From a virus: DNA of 46,496 bases. The translations under genes and the position numbers were made by a program. Positions 16,201-25,165 of the stretch are shown here, one piece after another. How positions within the stretch are numbered: the stretch's first letter is position 1; every line of letters begins with the position of its first letter. The notes under the pieces are model-generated. The model was given only the letters and a program-made list of their open reading frames with translations, was not told the DNA's origin and did no database searches. Where the stretch lies: IMG/VR virus record IMGVR_UViG_3300010391_000098, positions 1 to 46,496 of that record, one strand, 5' to 3'.

Positions 16201-17465
16201 AACATGCTCTTATGTTCTTGAACCGACTTCTGACGAAGCGTCTTCGGCTTTTGAATACCTTCGAGAGGGAATATCTCTGCGCTCGGGACTGGCTCCTTGG
16301 GAAATGGCACGTCACCAAAGCCTATCTCAGGCCGCGCATATTGCCCACCGTACATAATACCCTGTGCCTGTTTAATCTCCTCTTCAAAGCCGGCAACCTC
16401 ATCTGGCTTTAATAAACTGAGAGTATCAAGTGGTGGCCCTTGCGCCTTTGCTAGTGCGGCTTGAAGTTCCCCAGCCGTCTTAAATCTAGTTTGTGTTATC
16501 TTAACATCTTCATGAAACACTTTCTTAGCCAAGAAATCAATTCCCCTCATTACGTCCTGATTTCCTAAACTATCAGCTATTCGCTTTGAGAAGGCACTTC
16601 TTATTAAACCGATCGCACCACCCGATAGAGCGCCGATTCCGCCACCTAGAATAGCGCCGGAGATACCTTGCGTATATAAAGCACCCTCGGCGGCTACTAC
16701 GCCCGTTCGCGCCCCGAGGCGAGCAAGGCGCTCCGCGCGTCCGAGGTCCGGGAGCAGGCCGCGTACTTGATCCGACGCCAGCGCACGTGAGGGCGAGCGC
16801 GCTGCGCCGGCGAGCGCAGCTTCTTGCGCACTCGGACCTGGAGCAGGCTGCCTAATGCCGCGCGCCCCTGCGCTCGCTGCTCCGGAGGATTCCTCCAAAG
16901 CAAACTCAGAACCAGCTTCAATCCCCGATAAAGCACGACCCAATCCCGGTATCTCTTCCGGAGACTTAATAGCTGCCGATAGACGTTCTGCTGTCTTTCC
17001 CGCACGTCTAGCGCGCTCAAGTCCTTTAAGAGCAGGAGCAACAATTCCACGAGTAGCGAGTGCTGCCGCTCCGCTTTCTGCGAGGCTGGAAATTGGGCCG
17101 GTAGCTAACGGGAAGCCAATAGCGCCACCAATTGCCTCCGTAATGGGAAGTCCCAAAAGTGGAATCCGCGGCCCCGGCGGGAGATATCCAGATACCTCCT
17201 CTACTTTTGATCTTAACTCTGTCCCTAGAAGCAAGTCCGCCGCGCTTGCAAGCACCTTCCCCGGTTCCGTGAATACAGAAAGCGCAGTCTTCGCTCCTAG
17301 TGGAACGAGCCCAGTTTCTTCTGATAATCTAGAATCTATATTACTAATATACTCAGTTTCTGGATCTTTTTCCTTTCGTAGTTGACCGATGAATTCAATA
17401 GCTTCACCACGGCTTCCGCCGTAGCGACCACGAACCCTATCAATCGCTTCATCGAAGCTAATCAT
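13206..17465 (-). CDS. Large internal virion/ejected protein (1419 aa)
   Basis: Very long, mostly helical protein. ATG at 17465, five bases after the preceding stop, gives MISFDEAIDRVRGRYGG; a frame extension to 17570 overlaps the previous gene and is rejected. Hydrophobic Gly/Ala-rich segments occur near residues 110-145 and 267-288, and the C-terminal third has amphipathic helices and GQGRRLLGQFRTYSIAY, a pattern seen in large polyvalent or internal proteins of podoviruses. Such proteins leave the capsid with the DNA and may form a channel through the envelope. No lysozyme or transglycosylase motif was recognised. Function is inferred from size, composition and location. Confidence 0.6.
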   Translation of the reverse strand: MISFDEAIDRVRGRYGGSRGEAIEFIGQLRKEKDPETEYISNIDSRLSEETGLVPLGAKTALSVFTEPGKVLASAADLLLGTELRSKVEEVSGYLPPGPRIPLLGLPITEAIGGAIGFPLATGPISSLAESGAAALATRGIVAPALKGLERARRAGKTAERLSAAIKSPEEIPGLGRALSGIEAGSEFALEESSGAASAGARGIRQPAPGPSAQEAALAGAARSPSRALASDQVRGLLPDLGRAERLARLGARTGVVAAEGALYTQGISGAILGGGIGALSGGAIGLIRSAFSKRIADSLGNQDVMRGIDFLAKKVFHEDVKITQTRFKTAGELQAALAKAQGPPLDTLSLLKPDEVAGFEEEIKQAQGIMYGGQYARPEIGFGDVPFPKEPVPSAEIFPLEGIQKPKTLRQKSVQEHKSMFEALSGTSLTEEELGEVFPKRAPKLPEGPPFVGKAILDEDTFLRKVDKKVAHGEAEEIFGTPTEGAKALKDLGKTEKAEFPGFLKQDAETGIWTPTKRRNVEPELRAAYDSQQKRWATATDELLKVREKARVHFPNYLPEEEAFLLATGKAKVAFKRRRPLKGFTYSTFDPSRTIFNGHIVNAEVAFDSEPTRVFAKAMQRLGLWTSLRIPTNVMARFPETAEFMSGTLKDMTRLLEQILPQLIKRQQKILERYKIGTEVTFDEWSRALNGLDFLDGKFTQRAADISGNAAQGAEAYWRSVLRPLLWQTHGLRLELKDVLAKHQLPYSEQLLRDLKGIQDLTASGVNVQPIAHPYSVAEIAAAHDARGMLAFDSSYDLSLNPFEGNLFSLFPVHRERVALQGEIGQLIKRLQLDDKGSSPIANAENHWDMIALAFKKARLEQLEKKIAEREAGGTMMGSVLPSKHRYGPYELAEDPDAIPFNFDTDPKRVGERLIVGFLNKRYYDSILHRGKMAHDSLVDRDAKAYLINWINGVRGAKGFNEDANLRQFTKLFQKHGLDEEEIREVFSNILKLNGFIKLTISPRFSILNSTQTMVTVPGFVGFNTYARALARVLKDSVSVMGVGKKDIFNNSWMRAKRAGVLEEAADRFITESESFGDSILNTISKYYPFAYTAKVSEQFNRTVAFEAFRMSALEPGFKPHKAILTYLKTLKPGEKMSAKDAVEYGQEGVRATQFILSKEGRPTAFIGGQGRRLLGQFRTYSIAYTSMMKNLWTHDKVGFMKNLGGLLMLGGPAAVPFYRTLRSQMMRAGVVLPDNNGFTFVGNQIYPGGLNFDIDMTEAIKPIDLPMSASQIPSYVLGPTFGPTYNTFESAWKEGPLSSQTVRTALRGFSPFILSGGEAISAISKGGVFDRDGTLRAKPSSGEIVARAAGLRPTFRDEYYRSKEMISDAIRYGHPDLISHIVGEARKKGVFITYKDISQIRGQVKRDKKRAEEPIFR

Positions 17466-17469
17466 TTTC

Positions 17470-18627
17470 TTAATAATTAAATGAAGGATACGGAGATGGT
17501 ACAGTAAGCTGCATTGATCGTGGTGGCGTCCTAATTGCCCGCTGTCTACTTGGTAGAACCAATCCGCCACTTGAATAACCTTCTAAAGGAATCTCTGTAG
17601 TAGGTTCAGTTAAGGATCTCTCGGTTTCCTCAGTAAAACGTTTCATTGGCTGACGACCGGAGAATAGTCCAGCCGCGCGGCTCTTCTTACCTTCCTTCCC
17701 AGTGAGGCCTAATCCCAAAGCTTCTGCTAATTCTGGGTCAGTAACTTCCAATCCTGCGTGACTAGCAGCTAATCTAGCTAATCCTTCCCTTCTTGCTTCT
17801 AACGCTTCTATTCTATCATCAATCTTCGTAGCTTCCTCTGGGTGAACATCGACAACCTTCTCCCGTAATGACCGAAGTGAACCTATTTCTTCCACTACAG
17901 CCTTTCCCTGCGCTTCCAGGAACATCTGCGCTGGTGATCGCTTACCGCTGCCCTTTGGATTTAATATGGCATCAGACATAAAGTAATTATACTTAGCAAT
18001 AGAAAGTTGCTTGCTAAGTATACTAGATTCCTGAGTCGCCGAAGCAGCTCTTTCCGCCGCGGCTGTCCTTCTCTCAGATAAACCTAGTTCTCTCTCTTGA
18101 TATGGAGTGATAGGAGAAACTCTAGGAGTAACGGCCCCCATTTCTTCAAGACCGAAGCCAGATAATATCTTCTTCTGCGTACCCTCATCATATTGTGAGA
18201 GAGAATGAAGAAAGCCAAGATAATTCTGTAGGGCGGTCATAGAGCGCACTCGCTGGAGTGTAGCTCCGCCCTCGGCGGCTTGTATCTCATCCTGCGAGAG
18301 CGCCCGCGGCTTTGGTTCTCCTATCATACCAATATTTTGAAAGAATGCTCCAATAGGGCCGCGCTCCTCAGTCACCTGCGACGGCACTCCTCTTTGTTCA
18401 TATCCCAGAGTAGAAGCCCCTTGAAGCCGCCGAAGATTCTGCGCTTCTAATCCTTGACCTATATACGCTAAAGGCACTTGAATATCCCCTCTTTGCGCTC
18501 TATCAAGCACCGAGAGAAACTGTAGAAGCCCGGTTCCAATAGCTGGCGCAGACAGCGGATTCGCTGCACTAAACGCCCCCGTTGGATCAAGCCGTGGATC
18601 AATGTATGCTCCATCATAAGTAGGCAT
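17470..18627 (-). CDS. Putative internal virion protein (385 aa)
   Basis: GAGGTAAG precedes the ATG at suitable spacing. The protein has an Ala/Ser/Gln-rich N-terminal half and a coiled-coil-like charged middle (around residues 235-290, many Glu, Arg, Ala), with a Pro-rich C-terminus. Between two structural genes and upstream of the 1419-residue protein, it likely belongs to the ejected or internal protein set, as with the three-protein sets of podoviruses. No family recognised. Confidence 0.55.
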   Translation of the reverse strand: MPTYDGAYIDPRLDPTGAFSAANPLSAPAIGTGLLQFLSVLDRAQRGDIQVPLAYIGQGLEAQNLRRLQGASTLGYEQRGVPSQVTEERGPIGAFFQNIGMIGEPKPRALSQDEIQAAEGGATLQRVRSMTALQNYLGFLHSLSQYDEGTQKKILSGFGLEEMGAVTPRVSPITPYQERELGLSERRTAAAERAASATQESSILSKQLSIAKYNYFMSDAILNPKGSGKRSPAQMFLEAQGKAVVEEIGSLRSLREKVVDVHPEEATKIDDRIEALEARREGLARLAASHAGLEVTDPELAEALGLGLTGKEGKKSRAAGLFSGRQPMKRFTEETERSLTEPTTEIPLEGYSSGGLVLPSRQRAIRTPPRSMQLTVPSPYPSFNY

Positions 18628-18656
18628 TTACTTACCTCAAAAAGTTGCTACTTAAT

Positions 18657-19214
18657 TCACTTAGAAAGGTTAGTAGCCCCCAAAATTCCACCAAGGAATG
18701 GAATTTGAGAGAGGGCGGCGGCTCTTCCTCTTTGTCTCGCTGTCTTAAGCCTAGTCAATCCAGCTTCCTGTCTGGCTAATGTAGCCTGGATAGTTGGTCC
18801 CAATCCTGCTCCTCTTACTAATAGATCCAGTAGACCCATTAATCTATCCGGCTCTGCTAGCATTAATTCCCTAGACCCTTTAAGTGAGGGATCATATTGA
18901 TTCAATGTACTCAGGGCTCTTTCCCCACCGAAAGTGGGAAGAAGAGATCTAGTCGGACTAAAACCGGATAAATCTCCAAGTCCCTGTAGTCGATCCATTG
19001 CCGGCGGCGCACCATACGGAGCTACGCTAGCCGGATTAAATAAGCCCATTAGATGGCTTATAAGTTCGTTAGAAACACCCACAGTAGGGTAGAAAGTCCT
19101 AGGACTAATCCCAAAGCCAGCATTTGGTTGCAACTCTGAAGGTGTTCCGGAGATAAATGGCGAAAGCTCTGGTCCTGTCTCCTGAACCGGAGAAGAAAAC
19201 ATCCTAGTAGGCAT
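18657..19214 (-). CDS. Putative virion protein (185 aa)
   Basis: AGAGGAGG lies ahead of the ATG, which overlaps the stop of the preceding gene. Rich in Gly, Pro, Ser and Leu with little charge in the first half and a basic, helical second half (LARQEAGLTRLKTARQRGRA). It begins MPTRMF while its neighbour begins MPTYDG, a small likeness. Part of the tail/internal protein block; exact role unknown. Confidence 0.55.
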   Translation of the reverse strand: MPTRMFSSPVQETGPELSPFISGTPSELQPNAGFGISPRTFYPTVGVSNELISHLMGLFNPASVAPYGAPPAMDRLQGLGDLSGFSPTRSLLPTFGGERALSTLNQYDPSLKGSRELMLAEPDRLMGLLDLLVRGAGLGPTIQATLARQEAGLTRLKTARQRGRAAALSQIPFLGGILGATNLSK

Positions 19215-20062
19215 CAGAAGCCTCCTCTATATAGATTATAAACAGAAGGATCATAATTCAAGCGATAACCACCTGATGGACCTAAACCAGTCTGCTGTGA
19301 TGGGCCAAGATCCATCGAAAGTGGCTGCTGTTGTCTATTTTGTCCTAAGTTATATTGAAATTGACTGGGTATTTGCCCCTGTCCTAGAGATTGTCCGGCT
19401 GCTGCTCCAGAGAGCGCTCCAGTCAAGCTACCACCTCCAGAAGCGCCTAAATATCCTCCTAAAGCCGTAAGTCCTAATCCAACGCCGCTACGAACCCCTC
19501 CAAGTATTCTATTAAATTCTTCAATATCAGCTTCCTGTGAAGCTCCTTGTTCTTCTAGTATAGCCTGAAAGCGTTGATCTTCTGTAGCTATATCTGTTTG
19601 CCCTATCCCTAAAAGAGCAGCTAATAAGCTTTGCTTTCTTCTAGATTCCGCTTGGGATGTTTGCGAAACGGCTGTTCCTATATCAGAGGCATACTCTCTA
19701 GCTAGATTCCGTCCTGTGAGAGTAGCTGCACCACTCTGTGAAAGTCCCCGCTTAACAAGAGATGCTCTCCTTCCTTGCTCTGTCTCTCTCAGAGAGCTAG
19801 CTAGAGTGTCGAGAAGCCCGGCTTCTCGTACATTCGTAAGATCCCCCTTCCCAGATAATTGGGTTAATATAGAGAGAAGAGCCCTATCCCGCAATGGGCC
19901 GTATTGAAGTCTCTCAACAGGCCCGGTATCTTCCCCGCTAAATGTAAAGAACTTAGGACCATGCTTTAAGAGGGTAGGTATCCGGAAAGGAGTAAATTCC
20001 CTAGTTGGATAATCAGGCTGACCAGACAATAATCTTCGTATTTCTTCTAGATTATCAGGCAT
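19214..20062 (-). CDS. Putative virion protein, Gly/Gln-rich C-terminus (282 aa)
   Basis: ATG at 20062 follows GGAG with nine-base spacing and gives MPDNLEEIRRLLSG; a TTG five codons upstream is less likely. Residues 60-190 form helices with many Arg and Glu, and residues 195-230 are a Gly/Ala-rich hydrophobic stretch (GVGLGLTALGGYLG) that could insert in a membrane. The tail is Gln/Gly/Tyr rich. With the two genes downstream it may make up the ejection proteins. Not recognised by family. Confidence 0.55.
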   Translation of the reverse strand: MPDNLEEIRRLLSGQPDYPTREFTPFRIPTLLKHGPKFFTFSGEDTGPVERLQYGPLRDRALLSILTQLSGKGDLTNVREAGLLDTLASSLRETEQGRRASLVKRGLSQSGAATLTGRNLAREYASDIGTAVSQTSQAESRRKQSLLAALLGIGQTDIATEDQRFQAILEEQGASQEADIEEFNRILGGVRSGVGLGLTALGGYLGASGGGSLTGALSGAAAGQSLGQGQIPSQFQYNLGQNRQQQPLSMDLGPSQQTGLGPSGGYRLNYDPSVYNLYRGGF

Positions 20063-22196
20063 CTCTAGTTTCTCCAATCTCCGCGTAGTCTATACGAAGA
20101 TTTGACAGTATAGATGGATCAGCTAATAAATCAGTAGTCTCCGCAGAGAACCGAATCTTGATCCGGCGGCCTATCTTTCCAAGGAAGTTATCCATCCGTA
20201 ACGGAAACGGCCCGAAGTGTCCATCTGCATCACTATCTACCCAATACTCATACACCAAATCCCTAGGAGGATTCTCCACTTTCAACTTTCTAAATACCTT
20301 CCGCATAGCATTCCCATTACTCTCGGAGGGAATGAACTGCGTCTCAGCTAACGCTTCACAGAATCGAGCGGAGAAGAACAATCGCCAGACGCGGGACATA
20401 CTCGCAAGTACGATGAAACGTTCCCCACCGGGCAACTCTACTTCCTCCATAACATTCATTTCTTGAAAATCTTGAAGCTGCGCATCCTCCGTAGGAGGAA
20501 TAAAAAACAATGAAAATGGCGATTCTTGAGATACATCCATCATCAAGAAGACGAAGGGTTTAAGAAATTCCTCTCTCGGATTCGGATATGCCATAACTAC
20601 AAGTCCTCTTCTAGAGTCTGAAGACATTAGGCTCTTAGCAGAGAGACTAGGATTATTCACAAGCTCGTCAATGAATGGCTTAATTGTCTTCCCGTAGAAA
20701 GATGGATTATCCGCTGCCCATTGCATAATCCCTTGATGAGATAGAAATAACAGAATGCCTTGTATCTTAGCAATTCCCTTCCTGCTTAGAAAGCCCACCT
20801 GTGGATCAATAGGTGACATAACGAAGTCTGTAAAGTCCGTTCCTATGATCCTATGCGTACTGTACCGTTTTCCAATAATAAGTTGCTGAAATTGTCCTTC
20901 AAGAGTAATTATTTCATCATAATTATCAGCTGGAATATCGAAGAAGTTATCTACTGGATACTGTATAAAGTTTTCAATTTTTGAGAATATAAGCTTATAG
21001 GGATGCTGATTATCCACTAACCAGAGTCGATTCTGATAAACAGCTCCCCAATTGCCAATTGTAGGTGGATCATTCTCACCAGGCAATGGTGATGGATCTA
21101 CTAAGAGAAAATCCTGCCTAGGGAATCTAGACCCAACCCCTAAACCGAACGGATTTGGATAGAAGAAAAATGGCCTAGTAGAACTAAGCACTAATCCAGG
21201 TAATGCGCCAGGAGCAGTCGGATCGCTTATACCATCCCATACTATAGTATCAAGTGGAAGTAATGGAAATGCTCCGTCATCATCTGCTTCAGTAAATGGC
21301 GGTCCTCCACCTGGACCTGCTCCTACAACTGTATTTTTTACTAGAAAGAATTCCTCAGACCCATCTCTAGTAACCCATAACCTTCCATGCGTATAACCTC
21401 CAACCGCGTCTGCAGAACGTTGTATGATCCAAAGTAGTACAGTCGTTATATAAGGAAAATCTGGCGGCGGCTGTAACGGACTTACATTAGGAGTAATCCC
21501 AGATGATAATTCTCCACTAAGACCTATTAAGGGCGCATCATCTGGACTTGGAGAGGAATCCGTTTTCGTGATGGGATTCCAGAAAGTTAATCTATACTTT
21601 CTGGCAATATTAACTATAATTCCTTTAGTTTCATCAGAACTACAGCCTAGAGCAGTAACTATCAACGATCTATTTGGGCCAGGAGTACCTACATTAGTAG
21701 GAGAATTTAAACCATCCCATTGGTACGGTCTATTGTTAGCCGCTGTGATAATAAGATAGTTAATCACGAGTGGAGTTCCACCTATTGGATTAGTATAAAA
21801 TCCAGGCATGACTGCCATGAATGTAGCTCCAAAAGGATCTCCACCCGGCGATGGATTAAAAACCTCGTCTATTGGAAAAGAAGCTAAAGGTGGCCCACCA
21901 TTTATAAGATCCCAAAGCTTCGGCGGCTCTGGCGGGAAGCGCCTTTCCAGACCGACGAGAATCGGCGGATCATCTGGCGTTCTTCTATATACCTTAACCG
22001 CTACTATTCCTCCTGGATACTCACGATCGGCAAGAAGCTCCGTTAAGCCACGCACGCGCCGGATAGAGCCAGATACGATCTGATCAAACCCCTCCAGACG
22101 AGACCAGGACTTCTCATCCCTGAATAATTCATTAACCTCTACTTCAAGTCCTCGGAAGTCTTTAACTTCTAGGGACTTCTGTTCCGATCTAATCAT
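20055..22196 (-). CDS. Tail stabilization/hub-like beta-rich protein (713 aa)
   Basis: An all-beta protein with repeated blade-like segments: FWNPITK, LWVTRDG, WGAVYQNRLWLVDN, FSKIENFIQY, EGQFQQLIIGKRYSTHRI, GILLFLSHQGIMQWAADN, RLFFSARF. The sequence YQNRLWLVDNQHPYKLIFS and its surroundings resemble podovirus tail accessory proteins of the P22 gp10 class, which close the portal after packaging. It is preceded by a small virion protein and followed by internal proteins. ATG overlaps the upstream stop. Moderate confidence. Confidence 0.6.
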   Translation of the reverse strand: MIRSEQKSLEVKDFRGLEVEVNELFRDEKSWSRLEGFDQIVSGSIRRVRGLTELLADREYPGGIVAVKVYRRTPDDPPILVGLERRFPPEPPKLWDLINGGPPLASFPIDEVFNPSPGGDPFGATFMAVMPGFYTNPIGGTPLVINYLIITAANNRPYQWDGLNSPTNVGTPGPNRSLIVTALGCSSDETKGIIVNIARKYRLTFWNPITKTDSSPSPDDAPLIGLSGELSSGITPNVSPLQPPPDFPYITTVLLWIIQRSADAVGGYTHGRLWVTRDGSEEFFLVKNTVVGAGPGGGPPFTEADDDGAFPLLPLDTIVWDGISDPTAPGALPGLVLSSTRPFFFYPNPFGLGVGSRFPRQDFLLVDPSPLPGENDPPTIGNWGAVYQNRLWLVDNQHPYKLIFSKIENFIQYPVDNFFDIPADNYDEIITLEGQFQQLIIGKRYSTHRIIGTDFTDFVMSPIDPQVGFLSRKGIAKIQGILLFLSHQGIMQWAADNPSFYGKTIKPFIDELVNNPSLSAKSLMSSDSRRGLVVMAYPNPREEFLKPFVFLMMDVSQESPFSLFFIPPTEDAQLQDFQEMNVMEEVELPGGERFIVLASMSRVWRLFFSARFCEALAETQFIPSESNGNAMRKVFRKLKVENPPRDLVYEYWVDSDADGHFGPFPLRMDNFLGKIGRRIKIRFSAETTDLLADPSILSNLRIDYAEIGETRDA

Positions 22197-22627
22197 GTCA
22201 TTTTCTTCTTCTGCCGTAGTTCGAGCATTCGTAGATTCAAATTACCATCCATCTTATGCACACTCTTATCAATAGCAGAAACCATATTGGAGGTCGGTTC
22301 AACTGCCTTTTGAATCTGTCCATACGCCGACTGTGCGAATTCCCTAATAAACTCCCGGATCTCTACTACTATTGTATCTCCTTGCTGAGCGCCGCCCGTC
22401 TTGAATCGAACCATTAGGGGACCATTCTGATTGGTATCAATAGAGGATAGATCAAGGCCATAGTACCCTTCTCCTACTTCAAAGGGAGTCTTGCTAGCGA
22501 GCATCCATCCAGTGGCATTCTTTGAAAGATCTGCACTCAGAGCGCCTAATCCAGGGCCACTCATTAGGCACACAACTCTAAAATGAGAACTTCTTTCCCA
22601 TATACCCTGGAAGTTAAGGTTCGGCAT
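22193..22627 (-). CDS. Small virion-associated beta protein (144 aa)
   Basis: The first 105 residues read as a beta-sandwich (FRVVCLMSGPGLG, GLDLSSIDTNQNGPLMVRF, DTIVVEIREFI); the remainder is a helix with a basic end (RMLELRQKKKMT). The start comes directly after the stop of the large exported protein with little binding site, so translation is probably coupled. No signal peptide, in contrast to the genes upstream. Likely a tail component. Confidence 0.55.
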   Translation of the reverse strand: MPNLNFQGIWERSSHFRVVCLMSGPGLGALSADLSKNATGWMLASKTPFEVGEGYYGLDLSSIDTNQNGPLMVRFKTGGAQQGDTIVVEIREFIREFAQSAYGQIQKAVEPTSNMVSAIDKSVHKMDGNLNLRMLELRQKKKMT

Positions 22628-25165
22628 CTACCGACCAACTGGTTCAAAGTAGTAAGGCATAGCTACACCCCTTTGAGTCGGCCGCGGCGTTGGTGTGAAT
22701 GTTACACATCTAAGCGCAGTAGTAGCAGTTGGATTAGGCGTCCAAGTAAATGTCGGTCCAGCGGTCGGCGGAGTCTCCTGCGCGTGCAGGAATCCAAATA
22801 ATGCGACCTCAACTCCTGCACCAAACACATTTGATGTAGGCATAGTAATCGACGTGTACTTCGGCTCGGTCGCCGGCTCGTCGTTCACTTTGAAAAACAC
22901 CTGCCTGGCATCAACGGTTGTCGTCTGGACATCAGGCCATTGGTCCCCTGTGGCCCATTTCTCTGGCCCATTCCACGGATTGCGAGGAGCTGAAGCATCC
23001 TGCACTAAGCCAGAGCACTGATTTACAATAAACGGCGGTATCGGATGGAGGAAGCTAATTGTGTTTTCGTTATCCCAGCCAAAAATTCCAAGATGCAGGG
23101 GCGGTATTGCATTCGGGTTACAGTCCGGAAAGCAACCTGGTTGCATCTGGCTTGCTCCGCCACTTTCGCCCAGCTTACAACCGAACAACCCATCAGAGAA
23201 CTTGCACGGCCACTCGCCTCCAGCAAAGTCATTGATGCAGCAATCGAATTCATCAATAGGCGTTGGAGGCGGTGGAGTCGGCGTTGCAGGCCCTGCCGTT
23301 GCTGTTGGTGTTCTTAGACCCTCACAACCGAGACATACGGGAGTCGGTGGGAATAAGAATCCGTTATCTGGAAACATGCCAGGTGTTGGCCACGGTCGCC
23401 AGAAGAAATCTCCGAAGTGACACTGATCTCCGTGAATGACACCAGGAAACGCAGCGCCGCATTGAAAGTCTGGCGGATCAATGGGAGCGCCCCAAAACAA
23501 GTGCTGAAATGTACAATCAGTAGGCAAACAATTCTCGCCATGGGTCACCATTCCATACACGACTGCGCCACCACTAGGATGCGTAATGGTAATCGTATCC
23601 GCTCCGGTTAGGGGCGTCATGGGATAATGGGTAGAGAAAAAAACACCATTCAAAACACAAATAGCGGCAATTGCAGGACCGCTTCTGGACTCCAAGCAGG
23701 TGTAGCTATTACCTTGCGTGTCACTCACACAGAGGACTGTCCCATTCGGATTAGCTTGCAGTGAACCATTGCCACAGTCAGTCAACCACGCATTCAAAGG
23801 ACCATTGCGAGCATACACCCCGAGGACCAGGGCCTGTCCGTTATTGACCGCCTGCTGGAAGGCAGTTGTCGTGTCGGCGCCAGTGATAGGACCGAAGCGC
23901 GAGACTTCTGTGACTATCCCGCAGGTCGGAGTGTGCGTAACAGTCGGCGTGCGTGTCGGTGTACCAGTGATCGTCGGTGTACCCGTGACCGTCCCGGTAT
24001 TAGTTGGTGTAAAAGTAGGTCCAATTGGAGTATTCGAAGGCGTTTCAGTTGGAGTTGGTGTAGCGGTTGGCGGTCCATCTTCAAACAGCCAATTCGTATT
24101 ACCACCACTATCCGTTCCATTTGCACCAGCGAAGCAGGGATTTATGCCAGATCCGGAGCATATATTGTTCTTTACATTCAAGAAATCAGTTTGGAGCAGC
24201 GTACCCATTTTTACGAATGTCATGGTGTAACCGCCACCACCAAAGTCTCTTAATGTAACGACGTTCCCAAATTCGCCATGTCCTATGAAATTTGTAATAA
24301 CGAACGTGGAACTTGGCACATATTCCAGAATCGAACCCTTGTTCAACTCCAATGTTCCAATTGTGGCAGAGCCAGCAAATGTTGAACTCACCTGTCTTTT
24401 TGCTCCATCCAACAAGTGAATAGTTCCATAGGTTCTATCTCTAAGCCCGAAACTCCCAGTCGTCCCAGAAAATGCCAACGTAGCTGTTGAGACGTTGGTT
24501 GTAGCACTCGAATTAAAGATCGACCAACTTCCAGCTAGTGTTACAATTGAGGTTATCGTGATAGTACCTGAATCTCCTACGGAAAGACTAAACCACGATC
24601 TATCAGCGTCAATCGTAAGAGAACCACCATTCAGGTCAACTGCCGCATTCATGTTCGGCGGCATAGGCCACGTCGCGGATGAGACTACTGGATTGTAATT
24701 TTCATCTAGCGCGAATTCGAGACTATCGAATACATGTCCTGCATAATCAAGACTAGGTGTCCCGCTCGCAGCGGCGAAGTTGGCGAAGAGGTTCGTCTGG
24801 TTCGTGATTGTCATTGAGGCAATAAAAGTAAGGTTTCTGTAAATGGTAAATGTGTTCTCAGCAGTTGCATCAAACTCTGGAGTGTTCGTCGCTCCTGTCC
24901 AATTCATGTCTCGGCACAGGGCCATACTAGAGCCAATCCCATCAGCTGTGACTATCTGACCAGCCCCGCTGAAACTGTTGGCGTCGAAGAAGCAATCATC
25001 TGATGATGTAGGTACTGATGCCCCGCCACCACCGCCGCTGGACGTAGACCAATGTGCAGTGTTCGTCCAATTTCCAGTGCCCCCAACCCAAAATCTACTC
25101 ACAGCAAAAACTCTTGGAGCTAGTGTAAGAAATAGAATAATAGCTATTAGTATAAATTTCTTCAT
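22628..25165 (-). CDS. Exported WVGGTGNW-type protein with Thr-Pro stalks (845 aa)
   Basis: Signal peptide: MKKF then a hydrophobic run ending in AVS around residue 21. Residues 22-365 form a beta-rich domain opening with FWVGGTGNWTNTAHWS and GASVPTSSDDCFFDANSF, a signature I recall in many phage and bacterial surface proteins. A Thr-Pro stalk (residues about 368-425) joins a second domain. A CC-type disulfide module follows (DCCINDF... ending CFPDC), and a shorter Thr-Pro stretch leads to the C-terminus. Many cysteines suggest an oxidising, extracytoplasmic location. ATG overlaps the upstream stop (TAATG). Confidence 0.75.
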   Translation of the reverse strand: MKKFILIAIILFLTLAPRVFAVSRFWVGGTGNWTNTAHWSTSSGGGGGASVPTSSDDCFFDANSFSGAGQIVTADGIGSSMALCRDMNWTGATNTPEFDATAENTFTIYRNLTFIASMTITNQTNLFANFAAASGTPSLDYAGHVFDSLEFALDENYNPVVSSATWPMPPNMNAAVDLNGGSLTIDADRSWFSLSVGDSGTITITSIVTLAGSWSIFNSSATTNVSTATLAFSGTTGSFGLRDRTYGTIHLLDGAKRQVSSTFAGSATIGTLELNKGSILEYVPSSTFVITNFIGHGEFGNVVTLRDFGGGGYTMTFVKMGTLLQTDFLNVKNNICSGSGINPCFAGANGTDSGGNTNWLFEDGPPTATPTPTETPSNTPIGPTFTPTNTGTVTGTPTITGTPTRTPTVTHTPTCGIVTEVSRFGPITGADTTTAFQQAVNNGQALVLGVYARNGPLNAWLTDCGNGSLQANPNGTVLCVSDTQGNSYTCLESRSGPAIAAICVLNGVFFSTHYPMTPLTGADTITITHPSGGAVVYGMVTHGENCLPTDCTFQHLFWGAPIDPPDFQCGAAFPGVIHGDQCHFGDFFWRPWPTPGMFPDNGFLFPPTPVCLGCEGLRTPTATAGPATPTPPPPTPIDEFDCCINDFAGGEWPCKFSDGLFGCKLGESGGASQMQPGCFPDCNPNAIPPLHLGIFGWDNENTISFLHPIPPFIVNQCSGLVQDASAPRNPWNGPEKWATGDQWPDVQTTTVDARQVFFKVNDEPATEPKYTSITMPTSNVFGAGVEVALFGFLHAQETPPTAGPTFTWTPNPTATTALRCVTFTPTPRPTQRGVAMPYYFEPVGR

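Noticed and set aside
16855-17385. 176-aa plus-strand ORF
   Set aside because: Antisense to the Gly/Ala-rich part of the 1419-residue protein; no binding site, low-complexity shadow.
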